The notes: generated by a model not told the origin, from the letters alone. Numbered from the stretch's first letter, positions 1-11,559 are shown. The stretch is 64,000 nt of DNA from Dacryopinax spathularia (GCA_037974965.1 JBBPFI010000001.1:3088501-3152500), one strand, 5' to 3'. Translations and numbers: made by a program.

Positions 1-699
1 CCAGGCTAGATGAAACAAGGAGGAGACACGGGTGAGGTCAGCAATTGATTTGGGAAGAGAGGGTGAAGAGGGGAGGGGGAGCGTACCGTCCTCGATCGCC
101 TGCCTGACTCTGACCATGTCGTCCACACTGGCTATGTCACCCTGCAGCGCCAATACCTCCTCCCCCCTTACCGGCTTCTCCACCTTCCCCTCGTCCCCAT
201 CCGACCCGTCCACTGCTGCCTCGCTCGAGCTAGAGACAGTCTGAGACGGAGGGAGAGGAGCACGCTTAGCCAGTAAGGCAAGACAGCGCTTTTTCACTTC
301 CTCTAGACCTTCTGAGCGACGGGCGACTATGCATACTCGTGCGCCTCGGCGGGCGTAGCGGATCGCTATTGATCGTCCGATACCTGTCCATCTCGTCAGC
401 TTCTCTCTCCGATTCCGCCCACCCTCAAGCTTGGGCACTCTACAGCACGGCGGACAGCCATGACCATCAACGCGACCGTGAGACCAAGGAAGAACGAGAT
501 AGCGAGGGATCGGCGATGGGCAAAGGGAGAACGTAGGCTCACCGGTCGACCCTCCCAGCACAAGCACCCTCTCACCCCTCTTCTTCACTTCCCCAGTCCG
601 AACTTTCCCGCTCGTGAACAGGAGATAGAGCAGCGAGGTGGATAGGATGAAGTATAGGACCGCGGAGGTGTACGCTTGGGGCGTTACGAGCCCGGGCAT
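1..699 (-). CDS. Membrane-anchored short-chain dehydrogenase/reductase, 5' part
   Basis: The start codon is at 699 and the gene runs off the left edge. Exons are 699-543, 383-87 and 5-1, joined by introns with GTGAGC and GTACGC donors. The N-terminus has a hydrophobic stretch (about residues 11-28, AVLYFILSTSLLYLL) typical of a membrane anchor. The Rossmann signature VLVLGGSTGIGRSIA is split by intron 1, and RGARVCIVARR follows at the second beta strand. An insertion rich in S, D and E separates the helix from LQGDIASVDD, the usual adenine-binding acidic position. The layout resembles 3-ketodihydrosphingosine reductase (Tsc10/KDSR) of the ER, which reduces 3-ketosphinganine with NADPH, but other anchored SDRs look similar. 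The catalytic YxxxK lies outside the window, so substrate remains open. Confidence 0.75.
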   Translation of the reverse strand, partial: MPGLVTPQAYTSAVLYFILSTSLLYLLFTSGKVRTGEVKKRGERVLVLGGSTGEPTFSLCPSPIPRYLVLPWSHGRVDGHGCPPCCRVPKLEGGRNRREKLTRWTGIGRSIAIRYARRGARVCIVARRSEGLEEVKKRCLALLAKRAPLPPSQTVSSSSEAAVDGSDGDEGKVEKPVRGEEVLALQGDIASVDDMVRVRQAIEDGTLPLPSSPSLPKSIADLTRVSSLFHLAW

Positions 700-1601
700 C
701 TCGGCGTGCAAGCGGTGGACGAGGCCGGCTGGAGGGGAGTGGGCCGGTGGAAAGGGGGGTGCTTGGGCCGTGGGTCAGTAGGAATGGTGGGCGTTTGGAG
801 TTAAGGCCAGCGGTCGCAAGTAGAGCAGCCGAGGTTTACCTCCTTCAGCAATCCCAACGACAAGGCAGATAGTCAGCTCCTGACGCGGCCCAAGAGCCCA
901 AATATTTGTCCCACGAGCGAAGAGGACGAAGATCAGCTCAGGTTCGTGATCGCTAGTAGCAAGATCTTCAGAGAATACAGATTGGGCGTTTTCTGGGCGG
1001 TTATCATCCTCTCCTTCCTTCCGTACGCCTTATCACAAGACAAAGCAGGGTCTACAACCACACCGCCGGCAATACCCTTGCGGTCGGTATAGGCTTCATA
1101 CTCCGACCATGCTGGCAACTTCCAGCACAACTTCCAGCCAGGTAGGCCATCGATAAGGCTCAAGCATGTAGGACATAGAATCACTCTCGAGTTAATCGAT
1201 CCTTCATACAACTACACAGAGAAAAATATCGGATATATCTCGCTTAGCCAGGGGTGGTGATCATGGTGGGCAAACAAGGGAAGGAAAAGGGAGGCAAGCG
1301 ATTGAACAAGCGAGTGAACAAGTGCAAAAGAGCAAGAGACAAGAGAAGAAAGAAGAAAGGGGAAAGGTGGGAACCGCTACAGACTGAGACCGAGACCGCT
1401 TCCTTCACTATCCATACAGCTGAACCGTTCGTACCACCGCGCCGCCGCCGCCGCCGTCGAGTCTAGGGAGTCTAACAACATCGTGCCGAGCCGGGAAGAG
1501 GTCTAGAGAGTCCAATCGTCGTCCTCGTCGCTACCGCCGCGTTCCGTGATAAGGGAGAGAGCTGCCTTCCGACCATGTGCGTGGAAGGCCAGAAGGAAAG
1601 G
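700..1601. other. Intergenic, no supported gene
   Basis: This stretch lies between the SDR start and the kinase stop. Short open frames exist on both strands but none shows a domain, a convincing splice pattern or a recognisable protein. A short CCG-rich run sits at about 1439-1458. The part next to 699 should hold the SDR promoter. Confidence 0.5.
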
Positions 1602-2943
1602 TTAAGGCACTATCCCCGGCAGGGTGTGTTTATGCCCTTTGCTGCCTTCCTTTGGCGGCTCGGTGCATACTTCGATACTCATGAACCACGGATCTTTGAC
1701 GATGTCATCAACGAGTATGCGGTGCTTCGGGTCGGGCTCGAGCATCTTCCGTAGCAAGGGTCTGCAGGCACGAGGAGAGAGGAGGGATATTGTTGGCGGG
1801 AGGGAGGAGGGATTGGAGGATGATGAGCCGAGGCAGGCGGCATGATATGCTGCGTAGAGCGGGTCTGAGAGCTGGGCGACGCGCCAGGGCAGTTCTTGAA
1901 AATGCAGGCAGTAGAAGACGATTGCGCATGCCCAGATATCGACCAAACGGGCGTCGTATGCTGCTGCTGCTGTTAGTGCTGCTTCTATGCGGGATGGATG
2001 GATGGTGAGGTGGCTTACGTTTGTTGAGGAATTGTTCGGGGGCGATGTACGGTTCTGAGCCGCAGAGACCGGTGCTCATGTGGATTGTGGCTTCCCAGGG
2101 AAGGCGGTAGACGGTGGATGCGCCGTAGTCACCAATCTACGAGATGAGTCAGCAGGTGTTTCACCCCACGGTGGATGGAACGCACCTTGACATGACCTTT
2201 GGAGTTGAAGTACAGGTTCTCTGGCTTGATGTCTCTGTGCGCGACACCTTGCGAGTGGAGATATTGTACGCCACGCAGGATCTGGCCGAAGCAGCACTCG
2301 ACCTCCTCACGCGACATACCACCCTTCTTAATCGCCGCGTACAAGTCGCCACCAGCGCAGTACTCCATCACCTCGCACCAATGATGTTGCTCGTCCTGGA
2401 CCAAATCCACGGTCTCGACGACGTTGATATGATGCAGCGTGGAGGATATGCAGAACTCCGCTGTGAGCTTCTTGACGTACTCCTTCTCCGTCTCGTTCTT
2501 GCGGCGCTTCCGGAACTCCTGCGCTCCTGCATCAGGAATCATCCACCTCCCGCACGAAGGCGGTCGGAGCTGACCTTGACAGCATACAGCTTCTCCTCGC
2601 TGCCCCTCTCCCACTTGTGCGCAAGACGGACGACACTCGTCGCGCCCTTCCCGATCGCAGCTTTCTCGCAATACCCGTACTTCTTCGTCAGGCTCGCGAC
2701 GCTTTCCGAGCTGAGCGACACCGGCCCTGGCGGGCCGTACGCAGACGGACCACCGCGCTCGCTGTCTGACTTGCGCGAGCTCTGGCTTGTCCGTCTGCTC
2801 AATTTCGGCCCGCCAAGTAAGCCGGTGATGGTGAACCCGGAACTTGCAGTCTTCTGCGCTGGGATGCCGGTCGTGCTGCCCTCCCCCGGGGTCGGGGTGG
2901 GGCCGCGCGGCACAGATGGCTCACGACCACTGCTGCTGCTCAT
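1602..2943 (-). CDS. HAL4/SAT4-type serine/threonine protein kinase
   Basis: Four exons (2943-2575, 2518-2186, 2136-2019, about 1960-1602) give about 392 residues. A disordered, Ser/Pro-rich N-terminus (1-90) precedes the kinase fold: a glycine-rich loop IGKGATSVVR, the lysine in YAVK at the end of exon 1, catalytic HRDIKPEN, then IGDYGAST, CGSEPYIAPEQF and VDIWACAIVFY. The APE-segment and the DIWACA block are typical of the fungal HAL4/HAL5/NPR family, which tunes plasma-membrane cation and nutrient transporters. The metal-binding DFG is DYG here, a conservative change also tolerated in active kinases. The exon 4 acceptor falls in a CAGCAGCAG run, so one to two alanines are uncertain. A 5'UTR intron (3035-2955, GTGAGT..TTGACAG) is likely just upstream of the ATG. 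Confidence 0.9.
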
Positions 2944-3035
2944 TCTTGTTCACTCTGTCAATACAAACCAACATCAGCAACTGCAACTGCCCAATACGCA
3001 TAGTATAATGCGCATATATGGTAGTGGGTACTCAC

Positions 3036-4260
3036 GTTAAGGCCTACACATCGTGGTGGTAGCAGAGAGAGCGCAAGGGCGGTCAATGACGAAGCGGTAC
3101 GGTACAGTGCATCAAAGGGCAAAGGGGGCAGCAGCGAATGAAAACGCAATGCACTCGTAAGCCGGGGTCCCTCACCGGCATCTAATCCAAGCGGGCAATA
3201 AATATTGCAGTGACGGCGGAGGCATTTCAGCGCCCTCGACGTATGTAGGTGAAGTATGAGTCCGCCCCCTCGTCAGAGTCGGATTACTCAACCCTGCTGA
3301 GGGCACATCTTGCAGAGGTGTGGAACGCCCTCGAAAAACAGCGCCGCGAACCACCTACCACTACCTCTGGGGTCCCTCTGACGGGTCCGCACCCCCCGTG
3401 CTCGCGCCCGTCACCCTTTTCCTCCTTTTGTGAAGATTTAAATTTGGCTCCTGCTCCGGTGTCCATACTGGGAGGGGAGGGAAGGGATGGGTACGCGGAT
3501 CTACTAGCCGGTTGTGGGCTGCATAAGGGAGGGCAGGCTCGAGTTGTGGGGGACGCAAATTTAAGCGCGAGCGGAGGGCAAAAATATGGGACTCAATTTG
3601 AGGTCCGATCGAGAGCGGGCGACAGCGCTGGTTCAGTCTGCTGGCCACCAGACTGTCCGATCCTGGGCCTACACACAGGTGGTTGTTGACGCATTCGCTT
3701 TGGGGGTGAGTAAGAAGACTATTGTCAGACTGCAGAGGCGAGGGAATCGGACAATGACGGAGAGCTTTGCGCTCCGTTCACCAGAACTTTCGAGCTCCGG
3801 CCTAATCAGGTAGGGAGCATTTGATACCGCTTTCCCGATGCACCCTCCCGTGCTGATGGTTCCTACAGTCGATGATAAGTACAGTTCAGTATTTCGTAGC
3901 ACGAGAGTACTTAGGACGGCTCTTCCAGGCTTTCCTGGATCACATGTCTCCCCTATGCAGAATAATATGTACCAGGTTCCTGCATCTAGCGGGATTCCTT
4001 TACGTTGCCCTACCCGCTTCGCCTGCATTCCAGGTGGCTGGCCAGCGTTCCTGACACTGCGGGGTCCGTATCGCGCACCGCTGACAGCGCTGACAGCGCT
4101 GCAGGCTAGCAGATCGGTTACAGCTCGGAGACCGAGCACAGGCAAACATGTTTCGTCCTTTTCATCGCGCGAGGTACAAGCATTGAAGTGGGATGGTGGG
4201 GAGAGGCTATTATTGGCTTTTTCGTGAGGCGGGAATGCCCGATTATAGGTTGATGGATGA
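3036..4260. other. Intergenic, no supported gene
   Basis: About 1.2 kb upstream of the kinase. A 277-codon open frame on the minus strand (4502-3669) has no domain-like pattern and runs antisense across the hAT remnant that follows, so it was not accepted. Nothing else is recognisable. Confidence 0.5.
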
Positions 4261-4759
4261 ATGAAAACCATGATCGGCGTTCTGACACTAATCATCGACG
4301 GGGAAAGAGAACACATAGAGCGAAGAGGCAGTGAAAGACCGGACAAATCTGCGAACAGTTCGGCAACAGCGGTCGAATGGGTCTGGAGCAGTGCAAGTAA
4401 CACAGATACAAGAAACCGTAACCGTCTTTCACCATCACGGTTCGAAGCCCTACAGTTTCTGAAGGCAGCGTATCGGCAGGAACGTGAGGCAGCCCTGTCC
4501 AAAGAGGAGATAGATGCGCGGAATGCAGAAAGGCTACAGCAGATAAAAGAGGATGCGTGGCAGGCGGATCGGTTCGATGATATTGAGTACTTACTTAGTG
4601 ATTTGTAGTTAGACAGGAATATGATCTGAACCGGTCCTGAACTAGTCTAGGACCGGTTCAGAACCGGACCATTCAGAGACCGGACCAAGACCATCGAAGG
4701 TCAGAGTTGGGGTATGGTCCGGGACCGGACAAGACTGGACCAGACCATATCCATCCCTA
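4261..4759 (+). mobile_element. Decayed Ac-like hAT transposon, 3' end
   Basis: An open frame (4261-4608) ends in a protein segment that matches the hAT C-terminal dimerisation domain: SATAVEWVWSSASNTDT followed by NRLSPSRFEALQFLKAAYRQ. In intact hAT transposases the first block reads roughly A-x-S-x2-E-R-x-F-S. The R-to-W type changes here suggest decay. Downstream (4620-4750) are many short CCGGTCC / GGACCGGA motifs, and the tract ends in CCATCCCTA (4751-4759), which agrees with the right terminal inverted repeat of Ac-family hATs. The 8 bp after it, GCAAGGCG, would be the target duplication. No matching left end or upstream transposase body is visible, so the copy is 5'-truncated. Confidence 0.7.
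4626..4661. repeat. Perfect 13-bp inverted repeat in the hAT 3' end
   Basis: CTGAACCGGTCCT (4626-4638) is repeated exactly in reverse complement at 4649-4661 with a 10-bp spacer. It belongs to the cluster of CCGGTCC motifs before the hAT terminus. Subterminal motif clusters are transposase-binding sites in Ac, so that role is inferred here. Confidence 0.7.
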
Positions 4760-4767
4760 GCAAGGCG

Positions 4768-5850
4768 TGATACAAAAACAAGGACAGGTAGACTGGATAT
4801 TCGTCTTGCTCCGAAGCATGATACCAGCCCGATGTCGTCTTACCGCACAATCTGTACTCTGGAATCCAGAGAGACCAAGAGGCTGCACCGGCTCCTGCTA
4901 CACGCCCACAACCGGCCGTCTGTCGCTCGTACACCGTTCTGCGGGCGCGCATAAACGCCGTTAAAGCATTCGGTCGGCGTTAAGATCCAACGCAGCGCAT
5001 TTTGCAGAGACTTGCAATACACTCCTGACCGGATACTGGGATGCGCGCAGTCTCATGCAGACCACAGCCAGCGAGCTGGGCGACTGAAGTGCCTCGGTTG
5101 TTCGCTTGAAGTAAGCGGAGAGCTCGAGCGAGCACAGCAGACGGTAGGCGAGAGTGACTGTAGGCGAGAGTGGTAAGTCCGATACGATCGGAGCGGCGTT
5201 AAGCAGCTGAATGTTAACGCAGACAGCGCGTGCAACCACCAGTCCGAAGAGGTGTGTGTTGCAAGCTGCACCATACACATCTTAAAACGATTCGAAGTGA
5301 TGTTGTAGTTGCCCAAAGGCCATAGTCAAGAAGGCGTTCCCTCCTGTCCCGTTCAACTCCGCCTGTTCTTGGAAGCGATTCCGGGGAATGACGCAACACC
5401 TCCAGGGACCACCCGCCCTGCCAAGCTCGCGAAGTTTTTTACCCACTTCTCCGGACCGCTCTACAACCCACCCATGCTGCCGGTCGTCACGCGAGCCGGA
5501 GAAGATTCCCCCTCAGCCGGAGAAACCCATGCGGTAGGGATTACCCGATTTGGCGAATCAGAGGGCGATAAGACGGTCGTGCGACCCTTTATTCCCTCTT
5601 CCTCCTCGTTCTTCTGGCGGATTGTGCTGTTATCGTGACCGTGTTCAGGGAGGGCGTTATCGGCTCCACGCGCTCGCTGTCACTCCTCTGCGGTCAAAGG
5701 GGCAAAGCTGTCCACAGCATACCGCAGGACGTCGACCTAGACGGTGTAGGGGACATCGACGACGGGCACACGAGCATCCCACCCCATCCCACTCAAATAC
5801 TGGCACACGACGCTCGGCTGCACCCTTACGCCCCTCTAACCCAAACAGCC
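4768..5850. other. Intergenic between hAT remnant and permease
   Basis: No convincing gene is seen. A 15-bp direct duplication, GTAGGCGAGAGTG-type, occurs at about 5142-5172. An open frame starting at 5635 joins in frame with permease exon 1, but its extra N-terminus is unlike transporters and the ATG at 5851 fits better, so this part is taken as promoter and leader. Confidence 0.45.
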
Positions 5851-7984
5851 ATGTCATTACGCACTACATCCCTCCCTCAGCCTACACACGCTGCAGAGCT
5901 GAGCGAAGATGACCGCGAGCTCGAAGCGTTGGGCTACGTCCCCTCATTCAAGCGCGAGTTCAGCAACCTCGCTACCGTGCGTCCCTCCCCTCCCCTCCCC
6001 TCCCCTCCCACGTCTCGAGCAGTCATGCTAATCCCGCCCGCCGATGCAGATCTCCTTCGCGTTCAGCATAATGGGTCTCTGCTCCTCAATAGCAACAACA
6101 TTCAACACCCCTCTCCTCCTCGGCGGCCCGGCGAGCGTAACGTGGTGCTGGCTCCTGGGCGCATGTATGTGCTTCACCCTGGGCTCCTCTATTGCAGAGA
6201 TTGTCAGTGCGTTCCCGACGTGTGGGGGGCTGTATAGCGCGAGTGCGTTGTTGTGCCCGAAGAAAGATAGGGCGAGGGTGGGGTGGGTCGTGGGGTGGTT
6301 GAATATCCTCGGTGAGCACCTCTTCCTGCATATCACCTCGCCTGGGGACCGATGTTGACGGGTGGGACAGGCCAAGTAGCGGGCGTATCATCCACCGAGT
6401 TCGGCCTTGCGAACATGATCTGGTCCGCAGTAGTGATCGCCACCGACGGAGCGTACGAAGTGACCCAAGGAAAAGTAGTGGGGCTGTTCGTGGGGCTGCT
6501 ATGTGTGCATGGGATCCTGGTCTGCCCTTTTCTTCCCCTTCGCAGGGTATGTGGGCTGATGGAGGGGGTAGAATTCGCTCGCTACACGGTATTTGGCACA
6601 TTTGACTAAGGGGTTCGTTTTTGTCAACCTTGGTACTACTGCCCGTATGTTCTCTTCTTCTAGGGGGGAAAAGATTGGCTGACGAGACGCATGCGCAGTG
6701 ATAATCATCTGCCTCCTTGCCAAGACCCCTCGCTCCGAGATGCACCCCGCCTCGTACGTCTTCGGCCCCGCTGGGCTCGTAAACCAAACCGGCGGGTGGA
6801 ACGACGGCATCGCCTTCCTCTTCGGCCTGCTCAGCGTGCAATGGACCATGACGGACTACGACGCCACCGCGCACATCAGCGAAGAAGTCCGGCGCGCGGC
6901 GTACGCCGCGCCAGCAGCGATCTTTATTGCTGTTATCGGGACGGGCGTGATTGGGTGGATATTGAATATTGTCGTGGTGCTGTGTTCGGGGGAGTTGGCG
7001 GATTTGCCGGGGCCGAGCGGGAGCGCGTTTTTGGAGATTATGAGTATGCGGTTGGGGAAGCCGGGGGCGCTGTTTCTCTGGGTGCGTGCTCGTCCCTCTC
7101 TTCCTCCTGTCTCCTCCTCCTCCTCTGCCTCCTCTTCCTTCTCCTTGCCTGCCAACTGAACCCCAGCTCACTCGCTCGCTCGCTCGCTCGCTGAACCGCT
7201 CGCTAACGCCCGCACAGAGCTTCGTCTGCCTCACAGCATTCTTCGTCGTCCAAACCGCGCTCCAAGCCAACTCACGTACGATCTACGCCTTCTCCCGTGA
7301 CCGCGGTCTGCCCGACAACGGCTACTTCGGGCACAACTCCCGTTCCACCTCCACCCCATTACGGGCAATCTGGCTCAACACATTCATCGCCGTCCTCCCC
7401 GGCCTGCTCGACCTCGCTTCCCCCATCGCAGCCAATGCCATCTTCAGCCTGTGCGCCATCGCTTTAGACTCTTCATACGTGATCCCTATCATCCTTAGGC
7501 GGATATATGGCAATCACCCAGAGGTGAACTTCCGCCCAGGCCCGTTTTATCTCGGAGACGGCTGGCTCGGATGGGCGTGTAATGGGGTTTGTACGCTCTG
7601 GACGGCGTTCATTGTCGTGGTGTTCTCGATGCCGAATGTGCTTCCGGTCACGCCGGATAACATGAATTATGCGAGTGTTATTACGGTTGGGGTGGTGGTG
7701 TGTAGCGGGGTTTGGTATATGGTTGCGTGCGTACTACTTTCCGTCTCTTTCTCTGCTCTTCTCTTCTGTTTCTTTCTGCCCTCCGGCTACTCTTCTTCCT
7801 CTTCCTCTTCTTCTTGTTTCCTGCGTTGGGGGAACGGGACGTTGCTCATCGAATGCACAGCGGGCACAGGCACTATCATGGACCCCGCTCAAACCTACAC
7901 GACGCGGACGGCAAGATTCTTTCCGAAGACGGGCGGGAAGACTCAAAGGACGCAGAGGTCATCACCGACTCACGGGAGGCGTAG
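5851..7984 (+). CDS. Amino acid/GABA permease (APC superfamily)
   Basis: Seven exons (5851-5976, 6050-6311, 6371-6519, 6572-6644, 6699-7081, 7218-7726, 7861-7984) splice to 541 residues. The cytosolic N-terminus contains LEALGYVPSFKREFS, then twelve hydrophobic segments begin with ISFAFSIMGLCSSIATTF. Family blocks include PTCGGLYSAS in helix 3, WTMTDYDATAHISEE, and the QANSRTIYAFSRDRGLP segment. These are characteristic of the fungal GABA/choline/amino acid permeases of the plasma membrane (UGA4, HNM1 and relatives), which are proton-coupled. The tail (GPRSNLHDADG) is also typical. The exact substrate cannot be read. Intron 5 carries a CTCG tetranucleotide run, and intron 6 a TCC-rich run. 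Its stop faces the acid phosphatase stop about 390 bp away. Confidence 0.92.
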
Positions 7985-8375
7985 ACCACCCTCTTCCCGT
8001 CCAGGAGCCACTCGGCAGTGGGTTCTCGCGCAGGCGTGGACAGGGGCATGGAGGATGGAGAATCAGGTGGATGGATTGTGGGTTGGACGACTCAACGGTG
8101 TACTACCCATTTTTGGAGGAGGATGGTACGCTACTGTATTTGTAGTGTTTACTAGAGTAGAAGAAAATATCCACGCGAGGCTTCAACAGCTGCTTTCATT
8201 GCCTGCCTAATGAGGCCCCTTCCCGCGCGTACCTGCTGGCTGAAGAGAGCATCGTCCTGCTCCGACCAAGAGGAATGGGTGGAAACCAATTGATTCAATT
8301 CACAAATTACTGCTTTAGCACATTTTCTCAGAGTCCAGTTACAGCAGTTGCAGGCTCCTACCTCAGCTTCAGCCT

Positions 8376-10020
8376 TCAGTGGAAAACGGCGCTCGCGGGC
8401 GGTCTCCCATCCGTGATATTCGCATGCACAATATCCGCAATCGTATAATTCGCCAAACAGTCCCTGGCAAACGAGACCTCCTGAATCCGTTCCTTCATCG
8501 CATTTACCCACGTAGCAGTGCTGCATCGTCCGTACGGATCGGCCGCGCAGCCGGGGATGTTGGTCACGGGCAGGGAGGCGTCGTTCAGCAGCCAACGGAT
8601 GTATGACCCGCTGCCGGAGGGCCCGGAACTGCAGTTGAGCACTTGGGCGACGAGTTGAGTGCCGAAGGGCGCTACTTGCGAGACGATGAAAGACCTGTTT
8701 GGCGGAATATGGTCCGTCGGCAAAGGGCCCGTAGCGGCGAGGGAGGTGAAGTTGAGCGCGACGATGATGGCCGAGATGACCGTGTCGTGGGAAGCGTCGA
8801 CGTAGATGGGCTGGTTGAGCGGGAAGGTTATGGCCGAGTTGTCCAGCGTGCTGTTTGTCGTCGAGTTGTGCACTGCGATAGGCGTCTGCGTAAGCCTAGC
8901 CACGAGTTCCTGGACGTAGCCGATCCCCTGCGCAGCCGTGATAGGCGCGCCGAAGAAATTGGAGTACCAGAAAGAGAGGTCGAACGAGTACTCAAAGCCC
9001 TCAAACTCTTCCTGCGTGAACAGCGGGCAGAAGTCCGAGTAGCCAAGAGCGTTGATCTCGTACGCGCAGAGCTGCTGCATGGCGTATGCGTCCTGGGCGG
9101 TGATGTTCAGTCCTCCCGAGAGAGCGGTAAGCCTCTGCGCGGCGGCGGAGAGGTAGATCGGCACCCAGGCGTTCACTGCGGTTGTGCCCGCGTTCCCGTT
9201 AGCGTTGTTCCCGTTCGTGCAGGTCTCGTAAGGCGCAAGAGTGTTGTTGAACCCGGAAGCTTCGATGATGATCTCCTGGTGGTACTGGTCTTCATAGGGG
9301 ATGCCGAAGAAGCCAGCCGCAAAGTTCAGGGCGGACTTGAGCATCCGATCTTCGGAAGTGGTGCGGAAGACGGGGAGGGTGCCGTTCGGGAATTTGTCCA
9401 GCAGGTAGCCGTATTTGACGCGGAAGGAGACGCCGAGGTCGAAGAGCTGCTCGCGGCCGAAGGGGGTGAGGATCTCCGCTCCGAGCGGGTAGGTCCACGT
9501 GTTGAGGAACGAGAGGGGGCCAGAGGCGTTGAACTTCCCCGTAGCGTTGGCTACTTTCACCCCGAAGGCGGCGGGAGCAGAGCCAGAAGTGGGATAACGA
9601 GCACCATGCCGGTGAAGGAGGTGGACCTGCTGGAGCGTGCACTGGGGCGGGATGAGCGCTGAGCTGTTCGCGAATGCAGGGGAGAACGTCGTTGGCGGGA
9701 GCGACAGAGCGGGGGAGAGGTTACCGAATGAGACGGCAAAGGGGTCGTATGTCCCATTCGCAGGTTCATCAGACGGGCGGAACCGGACCAAGGGGAAGTA
9801 GTTCGTCTGTGCGGGCGCGGCGGGGCCGGTGGCAACTTCGAACGGCTCGATGCCGGCTGCATAGAGGTTCAGCTACCCTGATATATGAGAGTCAGAGTCA
9901 GGAAGGGGACGCACTGGGAGTAGGACCGGGGAAGCCGACGACAGAGGCGGGAGGGAAGAAGCTGTTCACGCTCTGCCCAAAGGCAGCAGAGGCCAAGACA
10001 AGTAGGCTGAGGACGGCCAT
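8376..10020 (-). CDS. Secreted histidine acid phosphatase (phytase-like)
   Basis: Two exons (10020-9915 and 9856-8376, GTGCGT..TATGCAG intron) give 528 residues. A signal peptide (MAVLSLLVLASAAFG) is followed by FFPPASVVGFPGPTPTG, the usual start of mature fungal acid phosphatases. The nucleophile motif LLHRHGARYPT and the proton-donor motif DASHDTVI are both present. Many NxS/T sequons indicate N-glycosylation. Enzymes of this branch release phosphate from phytate and other monoesters outside the cell. The choice of the second of two nearby acceptors is forced by an in-frame TAG after the first. The gene is convergent with the permease and lies next to the KDZ island. Confidence 0.93.
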
Positions 10021-10116
10021 CGCAACGGGATCTCTTGACAGGCTCGCACAGCAGAGGGCAGGCAGGCAGGAGCAAGGGAGCTGAAGCCTAAGGGAGTCAA
10101 GCCGCCAAGATGCGGA

Positions 10117-10127
10117 GGTTATATACC
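10117..10127 (-). promoter_or_regulatory. TATA box of the acid phosphatase gene
   Basis: GGTATATAACC on the minus strand lies about 100 bp upstream of the ATG at 10020, a usual spacing for a TATA element in a regulated fungal gene. The assignment rests on sequence and spacing only. Confidence 0.5.
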
Positions 10128-10837
10128 CTCGTCATGCCTCAGATCGAAGGAACGAGGAGCATATGGACCGTGCCTGCCGAATCCGAAGAACCGTCTCGGT
10201 GGAATGCCGTCAGATCAGAGCACGAAGGTAAGCCATGAATGGAAGTTCAGGGCCGCGACGCCTGTGTGCAACCATCGCTTTCCGGAAATAGCAACTCGAC
10301 GTAGTCGAGAGTCTGAAATCAGCCCACTGTATGGAGCCGGCAGAACACGTTCTGCGATTGTTCATCATGCAGAGGCATTACGCAAGTCTGGAGGGGGATC
10401 ACGTTCGCCCACCCACATCTTCTAGGGTGAGTCTCAGCGCCATATTAGCGGTAGAGGGCGGAAGAGTGGGAAATAGAGGTGTGCGAGTCTGTTCGATTGT
10501 TGGACGATGAGACCGAGGTGACCGAGCTGTAGATCGAAGGGCGCAACTCTAGATTAGATCCAGATCCAGATACCAGATACCAGATCAAGGCTGGCAGTCT
10601 AGTCTGATAAGATCACAGTCCGGCCGTTTTCCCACCACGGTGCATCTAGACCTCGGCCGAACGCCGTGTGCGTATGGGAGGAAGGTGAGAAGAGGAAAGC
10701 ATGCAGCCTCTTCTGGGCGTTTTGGTTGGTTGCTGGATGGGGAAGGCGGTGACGTATTCCATGAGGGGAGGACCCTACGCTTCGACCAACTGCGTCAGGA
10801 ATGCGGGGCACGTGCGAGGATGTTGCTCGCTCGGAGA
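10128..10837. other. Upstream region of acid phosphatase, no gene
   Basis: No supported gene. Short CCAGATA-type repeats occur at 10557-10585, and a GCACGTGC palindrome (CACGTG E-box) at about 10808-10815, roughly 790 bp upstream of the phosphatase ATG. Confidence 0.4.
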
Positions 10838-10874
10838 ACTTCCGACATCTGTGTTTTTCTCTATGCGCTATGCG

Positions 10875-10896
10875 CTATGCGCTACTTAGCGCATAG
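10875..10896. repeat. Hairpin at the left edge of the KDZ island
   Basis: CTATGCGCTA (10875-10884) pairs perfectly with TAGCGCATAG (10887-10896) across 2 nt. It is preceded by two further CTATGCG copies from 10861. A related hairpin lies at 21811-21831 in inverted orientation. Confidence 0.7.
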
Positions 10897-11066
10897 CTTA
10901 CTATAGTAATATTAGTAATTTTTGCTTCCTTGTGCGCGCCGGCCGCGGCTTCCTTCGGCAAGAACCCTGAAGGCCAGGGACCGATGATGGAGTCGTCCTT
11001 CTCCATTGTTGGTTAACAACCAACATTGACATCCGACCTCTTTCTGGAGGGTAGATGTCACTCAAC

Positions 11067-11073
11067 TATAAAA
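11067..11073 (+). promoter_or_regulatory. TATA-like element upstream of the 12401 gene
   Basis: TATAAAA occurs at 11067-11073. The downstream stretch contains a good intron end (T-rich tract then TTTCAG at about 11364), so a spliced 5' leader for the plus-strand gene at 12401 is plausible. This is inferred from sequence only. Confidence 0.3.
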
Positions 11074-11559
11074 TGGGCTTTTTATTACTTTTATCTACTT
11101 AGGGCGAGGGCTGGTGGGAGGTCTGGCCGTCCGCTGAGACTCCCCTGGCCCTCCAAGTTTCTCACTCCGGGCTCGACGTGGCGACCGGCGAGCCAGCCGA
11201 CGATCTGCTCCCCGACGGACTGGATATTGGCAGCAAGAGCCAATCGTAGTGCGACGCGGGGCGGGAATCTTTTGATGGTGACAATCAAAAGGTGCGTCCA
11301 GGCCCTCCATGTTCCCCTATCTTCTCGGGCCCTCACTTACCTGATTTTTTTTTTCGCTTTCAGCAGAGAACGACGAACATCGCTGCTTTCATCCTGACTC
11401 TCACCTTTTCTCTGCGTCCGCCCTTCTTGTCGTGCACCATACCACGACCTTTTGCTTCTATTCAACATTGACGCGCTAATCTGCCATCGAGCTCCTGGTC
11501 GAGCTCAAACCGTGACCGTACCTGTCTCCTTCGTTCACTTCAACACATCGCAAATCTTA

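Noticed and set aside
2144-3040. 298-codon plus-strand frame
   Set aside because: Antisense to the HAL4-type kinase exons; no protein-like content.
5635-5850. Upstream start for the permease at 5635
   Set aside because: The extra 72 residues are unlike permease N-termini; the ATG at 5851 directly precedes a typical cytosolic tail.
8643-9662. 339-codon plus-strand frame
   Set aside because: It is exactly antisense to the acid phosphatase, whose motifs and signal peptide are clear; the frame is Arg/Glu-rich as expected of a shadow in GC-rich coding DNA.
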